From positions 1-15,442 of the forward strand of contig PWRV01000163.1 in NCBI GenBank assembly GCA_003563455.1: 15,442 nucleotides of DNA, given 5' to 3'. The position numbers were made by a program, and so were the translations under genes. A model generated the notes under the pieces. The model was not told where the DNA came from and did no database searches. It saw only the letters and a list, made by a program, of their open reading frames with translations. Of this stretch, positions 1 to 6,782 are shown piece after piece (the first letter of the stretch is position 1; every line of letters begins with the position of its first letter). This DNA is from Thioalkalivibrio sp. Lineage in GTDB: Bacteria > Pseudomonadota > Gammaproteobacteria > Ectothiorhodospirales > Ectothiorhodospiraceae.

Positions 1-5
1 CGGAT

Positions 6-240
6 GGGGTCAGGTCTCACATTCCAGTATCTGCGCGGGGCCGCGGGTTGGAGGTTGCCTGCCCGGCGTTTCTCGATGTCGATTTTCTGCTGGCGCAGTT
101 CGGGCCGACGCGGACGGCTGCCCTGGCGGGTTACCGGCGTGACGCAGGGGATTGCCGACCATTTCGGGGTGCACTACATGACGGTGAGCCGTGCCGTACG
201 ACGCTTCGAGGCCATTCGGCTGGAATGTGAGCCTTGCCCC
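6..240 (+). mobile_element. Degenerate RAYT-type element bounded by imperfect inverted repeats
   Basis: The left end GGGGTCAGGTCTCACATTCC (6-25) is matched in inverted orientation by GGAATGTGAGCCTTGCCCC (222-240), with a few differences in the outer half. Between them lies a broken piece of a transposase of the REP-associated tyrosine transposase type. The same terminal sequence recurs at 2161-2180 and 2269-2286, and its outer part at 3639-3646 and 3686-3693, so this is one member of a local repeat family. I infer that it is the decayed remains of the protein-coding version, with the other two copies being non-autonomous derivatives. The true outer boundary may lie left of the window. Confidence 0.65.
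51..220 (+). pseudogene. RAYT (Y1-type transposase) C-terminal remnant, frameshifted and internally deleted
   Basis: In the frame running through 75-135 the translation reads VDFLLAQFGPTRTAALAGYR, which resembles the mid to C-terminal part of REP-associated tyrosine transposases. In the neighbouring frame, from about 133 to 213, it reads TQGIADHFGVHYMTVSRAVR, which resembles their terminal helix-turn-helix-like segment. The two pieces are in different frames and closer together than in intact relatives, so at least one deletion or frameshift has joined them. The HUH catalytic domain is absent. The assignment rests on remembered family sequence patterns, and no activity is expected. It sits inside the inverted repeats at 6-25 and 222-240. 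Confidence 0.6.
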
Positions 241-262
241 CCACCTAAAGTGGGACCCTTCG

Positions 263-289
263 CTGCAAATGTGATTTGCAGATTTTTTC
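263..289 (+). terminator. Candidate intrinsic terminator, rightward
   Basis: A perfect 8-bp stem CTGCAAAT (263-270) and ATTTGCAG (274-281) with a GTG loop is followed by ATTTTTTC (282-289). The T tract follows the stem only on the plus strand, so it would stop rightward transcripts coming out of the transposase remnant. The stem is AT-rich and of moderate strength. Confidence 0.45.
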
Positions 290-320
290 AGAATCAACCA
301 CCTACGGTGGTGCATTCTGG

Positions 321-368
321 CGGCACTTCCGTGTGCCGCAGGGAAACGCCGATAAATCAGCGTTTCCC
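321..368 (-). repeat. Two-hairpin palindromic repeat, copy 1
   Basis: GGGAAACGC (341-349) pairs perfectly with GCGTTTCCC (360-368), and CGGCAC (321-326) pairs with GTGCCG (333-338), giving two adjacent stem-loops. Read on the minus strand, 363-333 closely matches plus-strand 14355-14385: about 27 of 31 bases are the same, including CGGCGTTTCCCTG. This makes it a dispersed REP-like unit in this genome. It abuts the stop codon of the leftward gene at 368 and may act as its transcription end, although no long T tract follows. Confidence 0.6.
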
Positions 369-1507
369 TAGAGATATCCCTCCGGTGCCAGGCTGGTGGC
401 GAGCATCACGCTGTTGATGTCGAGATGTTCATGCCAGGTCGCGGCCTGCTGGTTGGCGGGGTCGAGCCAAAAGTCCCGGATCGAGTTGGCCAGGGGTGAA
501 AGGCCCTGCAGTGCATCCAGTGACGCCGGAGATATATGCCTGTCCCGCGCGCCGTCTGCGACCCTTGTCTCAACGATCCGCTCGACAGCGTGCAGCCCAA
601 TCCCCAGCCCGAGTTCCCGGAAAGGCAGCCGTCGATTCGCAGGACCTGAAAGCTGACGCTGTCGCATGAGCCGTTCCAGTCCCTGACGGCCGTCTTCCAG
701 CAGGTGGTTGACCTCCGTCGGTGCAATTTCACCGGCAACAGCGACGATCTGCTCCATGCGCCACGCATCTACCAGGAGACCACCGATGCCCAGCGCATCG
801 TCGGTTACCCAGCTGCGAGTCAGGCACATGGACCGGAAATCGGCGGCCTGGGATGCCAGCCGGCCGTGGTCATCGCCAAGCGGGGACCATTGCAGCTGCA
901 AGGTGGTGATCCAGCCGTCGAGCGGGTCGTGGTGGCCCATCGAAGCAACTTGCGGGCGGTCGAGTTCCACGTTCATTTTCCACCACATGCCGAGTTTTCC
1001 ATCCCGTTCATCGCGGTACACGAAGGCCTGATGCGCGGTCTCGCACAGCTCGACCGCCCAGCGATGGAAGCGAGAATCTCCCGTGACGCGGCCGATCTGC
1101 TCCAGGGCATGCATCCAGCGGGTCAGGTAGTGGAAGTACTGGCCTTCGCGCGCCCATTCGAGCCGTTCATCGGCGGACTCGTCGCTCGCCCTTTCGGGGA
1201 GTTCCTTTCCGATACGCAGACCGGCGCGCGTCGGGTGCCGCCGTTGCGTTTCATCGTCCAGGCCGCTGATCCAGCCGACCCGACTGTCATCCGGGTGATG
1301 CCGCCCGAGCACCTCGTGGACCTGCTCGATGAGTCCGAGCGCGAGTTCCAGAAAATGCGGTTGCCGTAGAGTGCGGTACAGCCCCAGAAGGTTGCAGACC
1401 GCAAATGCATCTGTCCAAAGATACCGGCGCGGCGGCTCGCCGCCGCGGATACCGGTACGTGTCGCGAAGCGGTCCATCAGCTTGACGGCCTGCGCGTGCT
1501 TGTCCAT
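368..1507 (-). CDS. Conserved protein of unknown function, all-helical, 379 aa
   Basis: I do not recognise this family by name. The start is set at the ATG at 1505-1507 because GGAGGA lies 7 bases upstream; the frame can be extended to a TTG at 1606, but nothing supports that. The protein has no signal peptide or membrane segment. It is rich in Trp, His and Arg, with helix-like amphipathic stretches such as the ones around residues 29-35 (YLWTDAF), 117-128 (LEWAREGQYFHY) and the segment containing MWWKMNVELDRP. This style recalls (alpha/alpha) barrel enzymes such as the six-hairpin glycosidase or epimerase folds, but that is only an impression. Its stop codon overlaps the first base of a palindromic repeat, so the extreme C-terminus may have been set by that insertion. 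It probably follows the gene at 1610-2092, with 102 bp between them. Confidence 0.75.
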   Translation of the reverse strand: MDKHAQAVKLMDRFATRTGIRGGEPPRRYLWTDAFAVCNLLGLYRTLRQPHFLELALGLIEQVHEVLGRHHPDDSRVGWISGLDDETQRRHPTRAGLRIGKELPERASDESADERLEWAREGQYFHYLTRWMHALEQIGRVTGDSRFHRWAVELCETAHQAFVYRDERDGKLGMWWKMNVELDRPQVASMGHHDPLDGWITTLQLQWSPLGDDHGRLASQAADFRSMCLTRSWVTDDALGIGGLLVDAWRMEQIVAVAGEIAPTEVNHLLEDGRQGLERLMRQRQLSGPANRRLPFRELGLGIGLHAVERIVETRVADGARDRHISPASLDALQGLSPLANSIRDFWLDPANQQAATWHEHLDINSVMLATSLAPEGYL

Positions 1508-1609
1508 GGCTGGGTCCTCCGGGTTCCGGTTGCTCCGCCCTGGGCTGGCGCAGAATCTCCATGTACGCGGGGGCCGCGCCTCGCCGCCCGGGTGGAGTGC
1601 GTCCAATCG

Positions 1610-2092
1610 TCAGAGCCGGCTGCAGGTGTATTGATCGCCCAACGGGTCCTCGAGCCAGAGCTGGGTCGGGGTTTCCGCGAGAATGCGCGTGGTCCGCGTA
1701 TAAGGCAGTTCGGGCAGCAGTGAGGCGAGCTGCTGGGCCACCTGGCGCTGCAGTTCAGCGCCGAAGGCCGATCCTGGCGACAGCTCCAGTGCCTCCACGA
1801 TGATGGTGACGTTCTGCTCTTCGCGCAGCCACCGCCCATGGCTCGTGGCCGCCAGTGTCAGCGGCAACCTTCCCAGGCGCACGATGGCGTCGCCCTCGCT
1901 ATGGTAACGACCGTCGGGCTCCAGATCAGTGCGGGTGTTCACCTCCACAGTCAGCTCAGCCTGACCGACCGCCGTCACCTGCAGCGTGGTGGGGCAGGAC
2001 CAGGAGCCAGCAAGCCCCGAACTGGCAGCCTCGGTCGCAAATCCGCCTGCGACGAGGAGGAACAGAGCACAACGGCGCCACGATCGCTTCAT
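1610..2092 (-). CDS. Small exported protein with probable disulfide, 160 aa
   Basis: The ATG at 2090-2092 has AAGGAG 11 bases upstream. Residues 1-25 form a classic Sec signal peptide: basic MKRSWRR, a hydrophobic core, then a small-residue cleavage region near TEAASS. The mature part starts with a GLAGSWSCP motif and ends with YTCSRL. Apart from Cys8 inside the signal peptide, Cys33 and Cys157 are the only cysteines, at opposite ends of the mature chain, which fits a periplasmic disulfide closing a beta-rich domain. The GSWxC opening recalls small lipocalin-like or META-like domains, but I cannot assign a family. It lies upstream of the 379-residue gene on the same strand and may be co-transcribed with it. 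Confidence 0.7.
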   Translation of the reverse strand: MKRSWRRCALFLLVAGGFATEAASSGLAGSWSCPTTLQVTAVGQAELTVEVNTRTDLEPDGRYHSEGDAIVRLGRLPLTLAATSHGRWLREEQNVTIIVEALELSPGSAFGAELQRQVAQQLASLLPELPYTRTTRILAETPTQLWLEDPLGDQYTCSRL

Positions 2093-2143
2093 TCCGGTTT
2101 TGTCTCCTTGATGGTCCTTTCTGGGTATCGCGAACGCAACCTT

Positions 2144-2306
2144 GGGGTCAAACGAACCTTGGGGTCAGGTCTCACATTCCAGCTTTTCCCGCGGGGGTTG
2201 GCCGGACTGCAGTTTTCCTGCGGGGGCGTCACCAGTTCCTTCCCGGGGTTCCCACGGCGATAGCCGCAGGAATGTGAGACCCGACCTCGTTCCCGTCTTT
2301 GACCCC
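2144..2306 (+). mobile_element. Miniature non-autonomous element with nested inverted repeats
   Basis: GGGGTCAAA (2144-2152) is inverted at TTTGACCCC (2298-2306). Inside these, GGGGTCAGGTCTCACATTCC (2161-2180) is inverted at GGAATGTGAGACCCGACC (2269-2286). A further pair, CCTGCGG (2217-2223) and CCGCAGG (2264-2270), lies in the core. AACCTTGGGGTCA is directly repeated at 2138-2150 and 2155-2167. There is no coding capacity. The inner ends match those of the RAYT remnant at 6-240, so I infer a MITE mobilised by that transposase type. It fills most of the divergent intergenic space between 2093 and 2422, in which I see no convincing promoter. Confidence 0.7.
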
Positions 2307-2422
2307 GTTTCGGGCTTAAGGTGTTTGGCAGCCGCCGGTCGTTCGGCCGGGACTGCGATTGTGCCGGAATGTCCTGACCGGTGGGCACGTCATAATTGCG
2401 ATGCCCCTACCGGAGTTCCGCG

Positions 2423-3532
2423 ATGCATGCCGCCGTGTCCTTTCGCCGTTTGCCGACCGCTCGCCGCGGTCGTCGTATCAGCCTGGTATTCGGCTTTGCA
2501 GTGCTGATCCTGGCTGCATTTCTGCTCGCTTCCGCCGATGCGCGCGAGCGTCTGGAGTATCCGGACTGGTTCGCACAGACCTTTTATGATCTGCCAGGGG
2601 ACCTGGATGATGCGGTTGCGCGCGGGAAACGGGGTATCGCACTGTTCTTCAGCGCCGAGACCTGCCTGCACTGCGTGGCAATGGCCCGCAGCACCTTCCA
2701 GGATCCGGAGATCGTTCGGCGCCTCTCGGGGCAGTTCGATGTGATCGCGGTCGATGTCTTCAGCGACGTTGAGATGATCGGGTTCGACGGGGAGATGCAC
2801 CGGGCCCGGGAGTTGTCCGAGCACGAGCGGGCGACCTTCACGCCCACCCTGCTGTTCGTGGATGCGTCCGGCGAGCGTATGCTGCGCTTCGTCGGCTTTG
2901 CCGATCCCGAGCGGATGACCGTGATCCTCGACTATCTCGAGTCGGGGGCCTGGCGAAACGAGTCGCTGCGCGACTACGCAGCCGGCCTGCAGGATGCGGA
3001 CGCGGTCGCGGCATCGGTGCCAACGGGTGATGCGGCTGATCATGTCACCGGCTTTCAGCAGCCGCCTGCGGACCTCGCCGCCCAGCGGACTGCAAACCCG
3101 CGTCCCTCGCTGGTGCTGTTCGAACGCGACGGCTGCGAGGAGTGCCAGCGCCTGCGCGAACAGATCCTCGAACATCCGGCCGTGCAGGATGAACTGGCCG
3201 GGTTCCACGCGTTGCAGTTGAACACCGACCACGGTGGCGTCGTCGTGCTCCCGGATGGCCGGCACGGTACTGCGGAGGCGCTGGCGGCCGAGCTGGACCT
3301 GGCGCATCGACCCGGCCTCGTTTTCTTTGCCGAGGACGGAGAGGAGGCCTTCCGCATGGACAGCACCTGGCTGATCGATCCCTCCGGTCAGCTGCCCGAT
3401 GCCACGCGCCAGGACCTGCTCGCCGCGTTCCTCGCGAGGCTTGACTATGTCGCCAGCGGTGCCTTCCGCGACTGGCCGCAATACCAGCGCTGGCGCGCGC
3501 AGCGAGACCGTGCGGAGGGGTCGGAGGGGTAG
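2423..3532 (+). CDS. Membrane-anchored tandem thioredoxin-fold protein, 369 aa
   Basis: The ATG at 2423 is chosen because GGAG lies 7 bases upstream; an upstream TTG at 2396 has no such site. A hydrophobic segment at residues 20-38 acts as a signal anchor or signal peptide (ASADA follows), placing the rest in the periplasm. Two thioredoxin-like domains follow. The first has ETCLHC (Cys81, Cys84) and a likely cis-Pro in FTPTLLF (Pro141). The second has DGCEEC (Cys238, Cys241) and a likely cis-Pro in HRPGLVFF (Pro297). The first resembles SoxW and DsbD-C-type reductases in style. The inferred role is thiol-disulfide exchange in the periplasm, with substrate unknown. No redox partner or cytochrome gene is adjacent. 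At about 369 residues it is roughly twice a single-domain thioredoxin of this class. Confidence 0.8.
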   Translation: MHAAVSFRRLPTARRGRRISLVFGFAVLILAAFLLASADARERLEYPDWFAQTFYDLPGDLDDAVARGKRGIALFFSAETCLHCVAMARSTFQDPEIVRRLSGQFDVIAVDVFSDVEMIGFDGEMHRARELSEHERATFTPTLLFVDASGERMLRFVGFADPERMTVILDYLESGAWRNESLRDYAAGLQDADAVAASVPTGDAADHVTGFQQPPADLAAQRTANPRPSLVLFERDGCEECQRLREQILEHPAVQDELAGFHALQLNTDHGGVVVLPDGRHGTAEALAAELDLAHRPGLVFFAEDGEEAFRMDSTWLIDPSGQLPDATRQDLLAAFLARLDYVASGAFRDWPQYQRWRAQRDRAEGSEG

Positions 3533-3638
3533 GATCGGCGCCGCTTCATCCGCCATGCGGCGGTCGCAATGTCCCGGAGCACGCGGCAACGCCGGTGCCG
3601 CATGGCCCAAGCGTTCGCATTTCGTTATACAGTATTCA

Positions 3639-3693
3639 GGGGTCAGCAGGATCGCTCCGGATCGGTCGGAGGCAAGTCACAAGACCTGACCCC
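3639..3693 (+). repeat. Short relic of the GGGGTCAG inverted-repeat element
   Basis: GGGGTCAG (3639-3646) is perfectly inverted at CTGACCCC (3686-3693), and CTCCG (3655-3659) pairs with CGGAG (3667-3671) inside. The right end, AAGACCTGACCCC, resembles the GGGGTCAGGTCTC terminus seen at 6 and 2161 in inverted orientation. It ends 14 bp before the start codon of the next gene, so it probably forms part of that gene's leader. Confidence 0.55.
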
Positions 3694-3707
3694 GGCCATG
3701 GGGGCAG

Positions 3708-5564
3708 ATGGGCATGCGAGGGTCGGGGGAGGCCACGGGGCGCGGCGACGAAGAGGCCAGCGGGCTTCGGATCGAGATCGAGGGTCGCGGCCGCATCGCG
3801 GACATCAGCGCGAGCGCGCGCCACGTCCCGTGGTTGCTGAACGCCCTGCAGATTCTCTGGGTGGCGGGTCCCGCCACCTTCATCGCGATGCAGGGCGGTT
3901 ACTGGCTCGGCTTCGGCGAGTTCGCGCCGGCGCGCAACGTGATCTACTTCGTCTTCTTTACGCTGTTTCTGGGCCTGATCGGTCTGGGCAGCAAGCTCGC
4001 CTCGGTTGCGGTGATCGAGCGGCGCGAGCAGGAGGCGGCGCAGAAGCTGCGCCGCACAATCGACCTGTTGCCGGATCTGCTCTTCGCAATTCGGGATACC
4101 GACCTTGCTGCGGAATCCATGGAACGCCGGCGACGCCTCGCCGCTGGGGTGCTGCTGCAAGAACTCGATCTGGGACCCGAGACCGTCGCCCTGGCAGTAC
4201 GGGAACTCTCCGGCGATTCGGGGCTTGCGCAGCTTGCGCAGCAGATCGAAGTGTACCGAAGGCTCGGTCTGCACTCGCGGGTGCGCGACCTCGTGGACGC
4301 GTCGGCCGAGGCACGTCTGGCGGCCCTGGAACGGGTACACGCCGAGGCGCCGGAGCTGGCCGATGCACTGCGCGAGCGGCTGCAGGGAAACGCGCCGAGC
4401 CAGGACGACGGCATACCGCGGCGTGAAGGCTTCCTGCAGCGGCTGCTCGCTGCCGCGGGCCAGGATGACCCCGTGGACCTGCCCGTCTCGGATGTTCAGG
4501 AGCTGATCGTGCTGGCCTTCGAGCTGCTGAGCGGCCGGGAGATCCGTTACCTGCATTTCACCTGGAAGGGCCGCTGGGGCGTTGCGCGTGCGCTGGATAC
4601 GGTCGAGACCACCCGGGCCCGCTATCGCCTCGCCCAGGCCCGCGTGGACGGTCGACTGCGCTCGCTTGGTCTGAGTCTGGTCGGGTTGCCGGGAAGCCAG
4701 ATTGAACGGGTGGACATCCGCCGCGACCCGATGGTCCTGGCGCAGAAGGTTCTCGACGCCCTGGAGCGGCTGATTGCCAGCCGACCACCCCGCGGCACCC
4801 GGGCGGCGCGGCGTCTGGGCCGGGTTCTGAAGGGCGTACGCCTTTTGCGCGACGAGCACAACCAGTGGCTGGAAGCCAGCCGGGCTCTCGACGCGGCGAT
4901 GCAGGACTGGGAGGCGCTCCAGCAGAAGATCTATCCCGCACGCCGGCGCTGGTGGCAGCGACGCCCGTCGGCGCAAAGACTGCATATCCAGGAAGACGTC
5001 ATCGCGCTGACGGACGACGCAAAGCTCGCCTTCGCGCGCGGGGTCTGCAATCTCGTCGACGATCTCGAACTTCAGGTCGACGAACGCGGGCTCTACTTTG
5101 CCGACCAGCGGCTCGACCGGGACGAGATCCGGCGCCTGGGGCTGCAGCTGCTGACGCTGTTGCAGGATTCCCTGGACCTCACGGACCTGGCCATACAGCG
5201 TGCGATCCAGGCATCGCCGGCGGCCTGGCTGGGCGGGATGCAGGCGGACTTGAGCGCGGAAGCACGCGCGGGTCTCGGGGCTGCGGTGGTCAAGGAGGTG
5301 CGTCAGGATCTCGGACGGATGGCGGAGCGGCTGGCGGCCCAGCTGGCCACGTTCTACCACCTGCCGCTCGACGCCGCGCTGCGGCAGCAGCTTGTGGACC
5401 GGTACGGCGCAAATCCCGAGCGGCTCGAGATGCTGGCGAGCCGCGTCGGGGAAGGCGGGGCCCCGCAGCCGATCCGGCGGGTGCAAAGCCCTGAGCGTGA
5501 GCAGATCATGCGTGATCCCCGCTGGGCCCTGCTGCTCAAGCTCGGCGAGCGCTACGTCGGCTGA
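3708..5564 (+). CDS. Two-helix membrane protein with long helical cytoplasmic domain, 618 aa, function unknown
   Basis: The frame is open for 618 codons with the strong GC-rich codon pattern of its neighbours. The ATG at 3708 is the most upstream credible start, with a weak GGGGG just before it. Residues 43-63 and 77-97 are hydrophobic and form a helical hairpin with a short intervening loop. The remaining 520 residues are rich in Leu, Arg, Glu and Ala and look helical throughout, with no CxxC, Walker or other catalytic motif that I can see. A basic and aromatic patch (RRRWWQRRP, about residue 417-425) stands out. I do not recognise the family. The relic repeat at 3639-3693 lies directly upstream. 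It converges with the hydrolase gene, with 25 bp between stop codons, so no long terminator fits there. Confidence 0.75.
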   Translation: MGMRGSGEATGRGDEEASGLRIEIEGRGRIADISASARHVPWLLNALQILWVAGPATFIAMQGGYWLGFGEFAPARNVIYFVFFTLFLGLIGLGSKLASVAVIERREQEAAQKLRRTIDLLPDLLFAIRDTDLAAESMERRRRLAAGVLLQELDLGPETVALAVRELSGDSGLAQLAQQIEVYRRLGLHSRVRDLVDASAEARLAALERVHAEAPELADALRERLQGNAPSQDDGIPRREGFLQRLLAAAGQDDPVDLPVSDVQELIVLAFELLSGREIRYLHFTWKGRWGVARALDTVETTRARYRLAQARVDGRLRSLGLSLVGLPGSQIERVDIRRDPMVLAQKVLDALERLIASRPPRGTRAARRLGRVLKGVRLLRDEHNQWLEASRALDAAMQDWEALQQKIYPARRRWWQRRPSAQRLHIQEDVIALTDDAKLAFARGVCNLVDDLELQVDERGLYFADQRLDRDEIRRLGLQLLTLLQDSLDLTDLAIQRAIQASPAAWLGGMQADLSAEARAGLGAAVVKEVRQDLGRMAERLAAQLATFYHLPLDAALRQQLVDRYGANPERLEMLASRVGEGGAPQPIRRVQSPEREQIMRDPRWALLLKLGERYVG

Positions 5565-5589
5565 CCCTGTCCCTCAGAACACTTCGGCT

Positions 5590-6507
5590 TCAGAACATCT
5601 CGCTTTCCACCTCCAGGAAGACGGCGTAGGCGTTGCGTCTGTGCGTCTCCTCGAAGGCGGTGACGTCTTCGTATTCTGACCAGTCCGCCTGGGCGTAGGC
5701 CTCGTCGAAGGACAGGAATTCCTCGACGGCGCGGGCCATGTGGTCGCGCAGATCCTGGAGGTAGCCGCGGGTGAAGGAGACGGCGCGGGCGGCCTCGCGA
5801 GTGGCCCCGCCGTGGCCGGGGATCAGGAAGGAGGGTTTCAGTTCCTGGACCATGTCCAGCCGGTCGATCCAGTTGCGGGTGTTCACGTCGTCGTCGCCGA
5901 CGAACGGAAGGCGGCCGTCGAAGACGATGTCGCCGGCGAACACGACCCCGGTCTCCTCGACCACCATGATCCCGTCATCCAGGGAGTGCGCGGGCCCCGC
6001 GTGAAGCAGCCGGAAGGTCTTGTCACCGAGCCGGATGCTGTGTTCGGCATCAAAGAACTCGTGCGGGCGGATGACCCGGGTGTCCGCGTCGATCCACGGG
6101 AAAAGCGCGTCACGGCGTTGCGCCAGTCGCTGGCGCGCTGTCTCGCTGCCGATGTAGGCCTGGGCCCGACTCTGCCCGATGATGTGCGCGTCCGTATGAT
6201 CCTTGAAGGCCTGCAGCCCGTAGATGTGATCGGCATGGTAGTGTCCGGCAATTACGTAGCGGATCGGCTCGTCCGTCACCTCGCGGATGCGGCGGATCAG
6301 TTCGAACCCGAGGGCCGGCGTCCCCAGTGCATCGTAAACGACGACGCCCTCTCCGGTGGTGACGAACCCGGCATTCGAGGTGTGCCCCTGGTTGTCGGCG
6401 CTCGGGATCCCGGACAGTCCGATCATGTACCAGGTGTCCGCCCCCTCCACCGGCTGTGCGGTGGTGTCGACGGTGACGGCCGGATAGGGGTTCTCGGGTA
6501 TGGCCAT
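5590..6507 (-). CDS. Metallo-beta-lactamase-fold hydrolase, 305 aa
   Basis: The ATG at 6505-6507 has a strong GGAGGAGG about 5 bases upstream. The GTG that opens the frame further upstream, at 6538-6540, has no comparable site. The protein carries the full metal-binding set of the superfamily: HYHADH (residues 89-94), GPAHSLDD (His174), AGD (Asp193) and GHGG (His232). A two-metal hydrolase is therefore expected. There is no signal peptide in the chosen form, so it should be cytoplasmic. The sequence style is that of the SoxH/quinoprotein-associated or general MBL hydrolase group; the substrate cannot be deduced. It is a single-gene unit, convergent with the 618-residue membrane protein and divergent from the pseudocyclase operon. 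Confidence 0.9.
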   Translation of the reverse strand: MAIPENPYPAVTVDTTAQPVEGADTWYMIGLSGIPSADNQGHTSNAGFVTTGEGVVVYDALGTPALGFELIRRIREVTDEPIRYVIAGHYHADHIYGLQAFKDHTDAHIIGQSRAQAYIGSETARQRLAQRRDALFPWIDADTRVIRPHEFFDAEHSIRLGDKTFRLLHAGPAHSLDDGIMVVEETGVVFAGDIVFDGRLPFVGDDDVNTRNWIDRLDMVQELKPSFLIPGHGGATREAARAVSFTRGYLQDLRDHMARAVEEFLSFDEAYAQADWSEYEDVTAFEETHRRNAYAVFLEVESEMF

Positions 6508-6560
6508 GGTGTCCTCCTCCGGTTGAGAATGAACAAACACTGCATGCGCGCCCCCGTCTG

Positions 6561-6589
6561 AACTTAGCCGGCGACCTGCCGTTCTTCAA
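6561..6589 (-). promoter_or_regulatory. Candidate sigma70 promoter for the hydrolase gene
   Basis: On the minus strand TTGAAG (6589-6584) and TAAGTT (6566-6561) are separated by 17 bases. The match is 4 of 6 and 3 of 6 to consensus, and the site lies about 54 bp before the start codon at 6507. Spacing and location fit, but base matches alone are weak. Confidence 0.25.
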
Positions 6590-6782
6590 GGCTTTGCGGT
6601 CGCGCGGCATGCAGTCCCCGCCGGCGTGAGCCCTGCCCGAAAGACGGCGATATTGGTGGGGAGCATTGCCCGCGTTCGGGTTCTGATGCAAGCTGAGCGC
6701 CTTCTTCGGCCCCTGCGACGACGGGGTCGTTTTGCCGTGTGGGTCCACGGGCTCGCGCTGCTGATTATCGGGAGTCTGGAGC

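Noticed and set aside
2299..2322. Promoter TTGACC with TAAGGT ahead of the thioredoxin gene
   Set aside because: The spacing is only 12 bases, and TTGACC is part of the element's terminal repeat.
2089..2388. 99-codon minus-strand frame across the miniature element
   Set aside because: Its sequence is made of the element's inverted repeats, and it has no ribosome site or recognisable domain.
3636..5486. 616-codon open frame on the minus strand
   Set aside because: It is antisense to the 618-residue membrane protein, has shadow composition rich in Gln, Arg and Pro, and no ribosome site.
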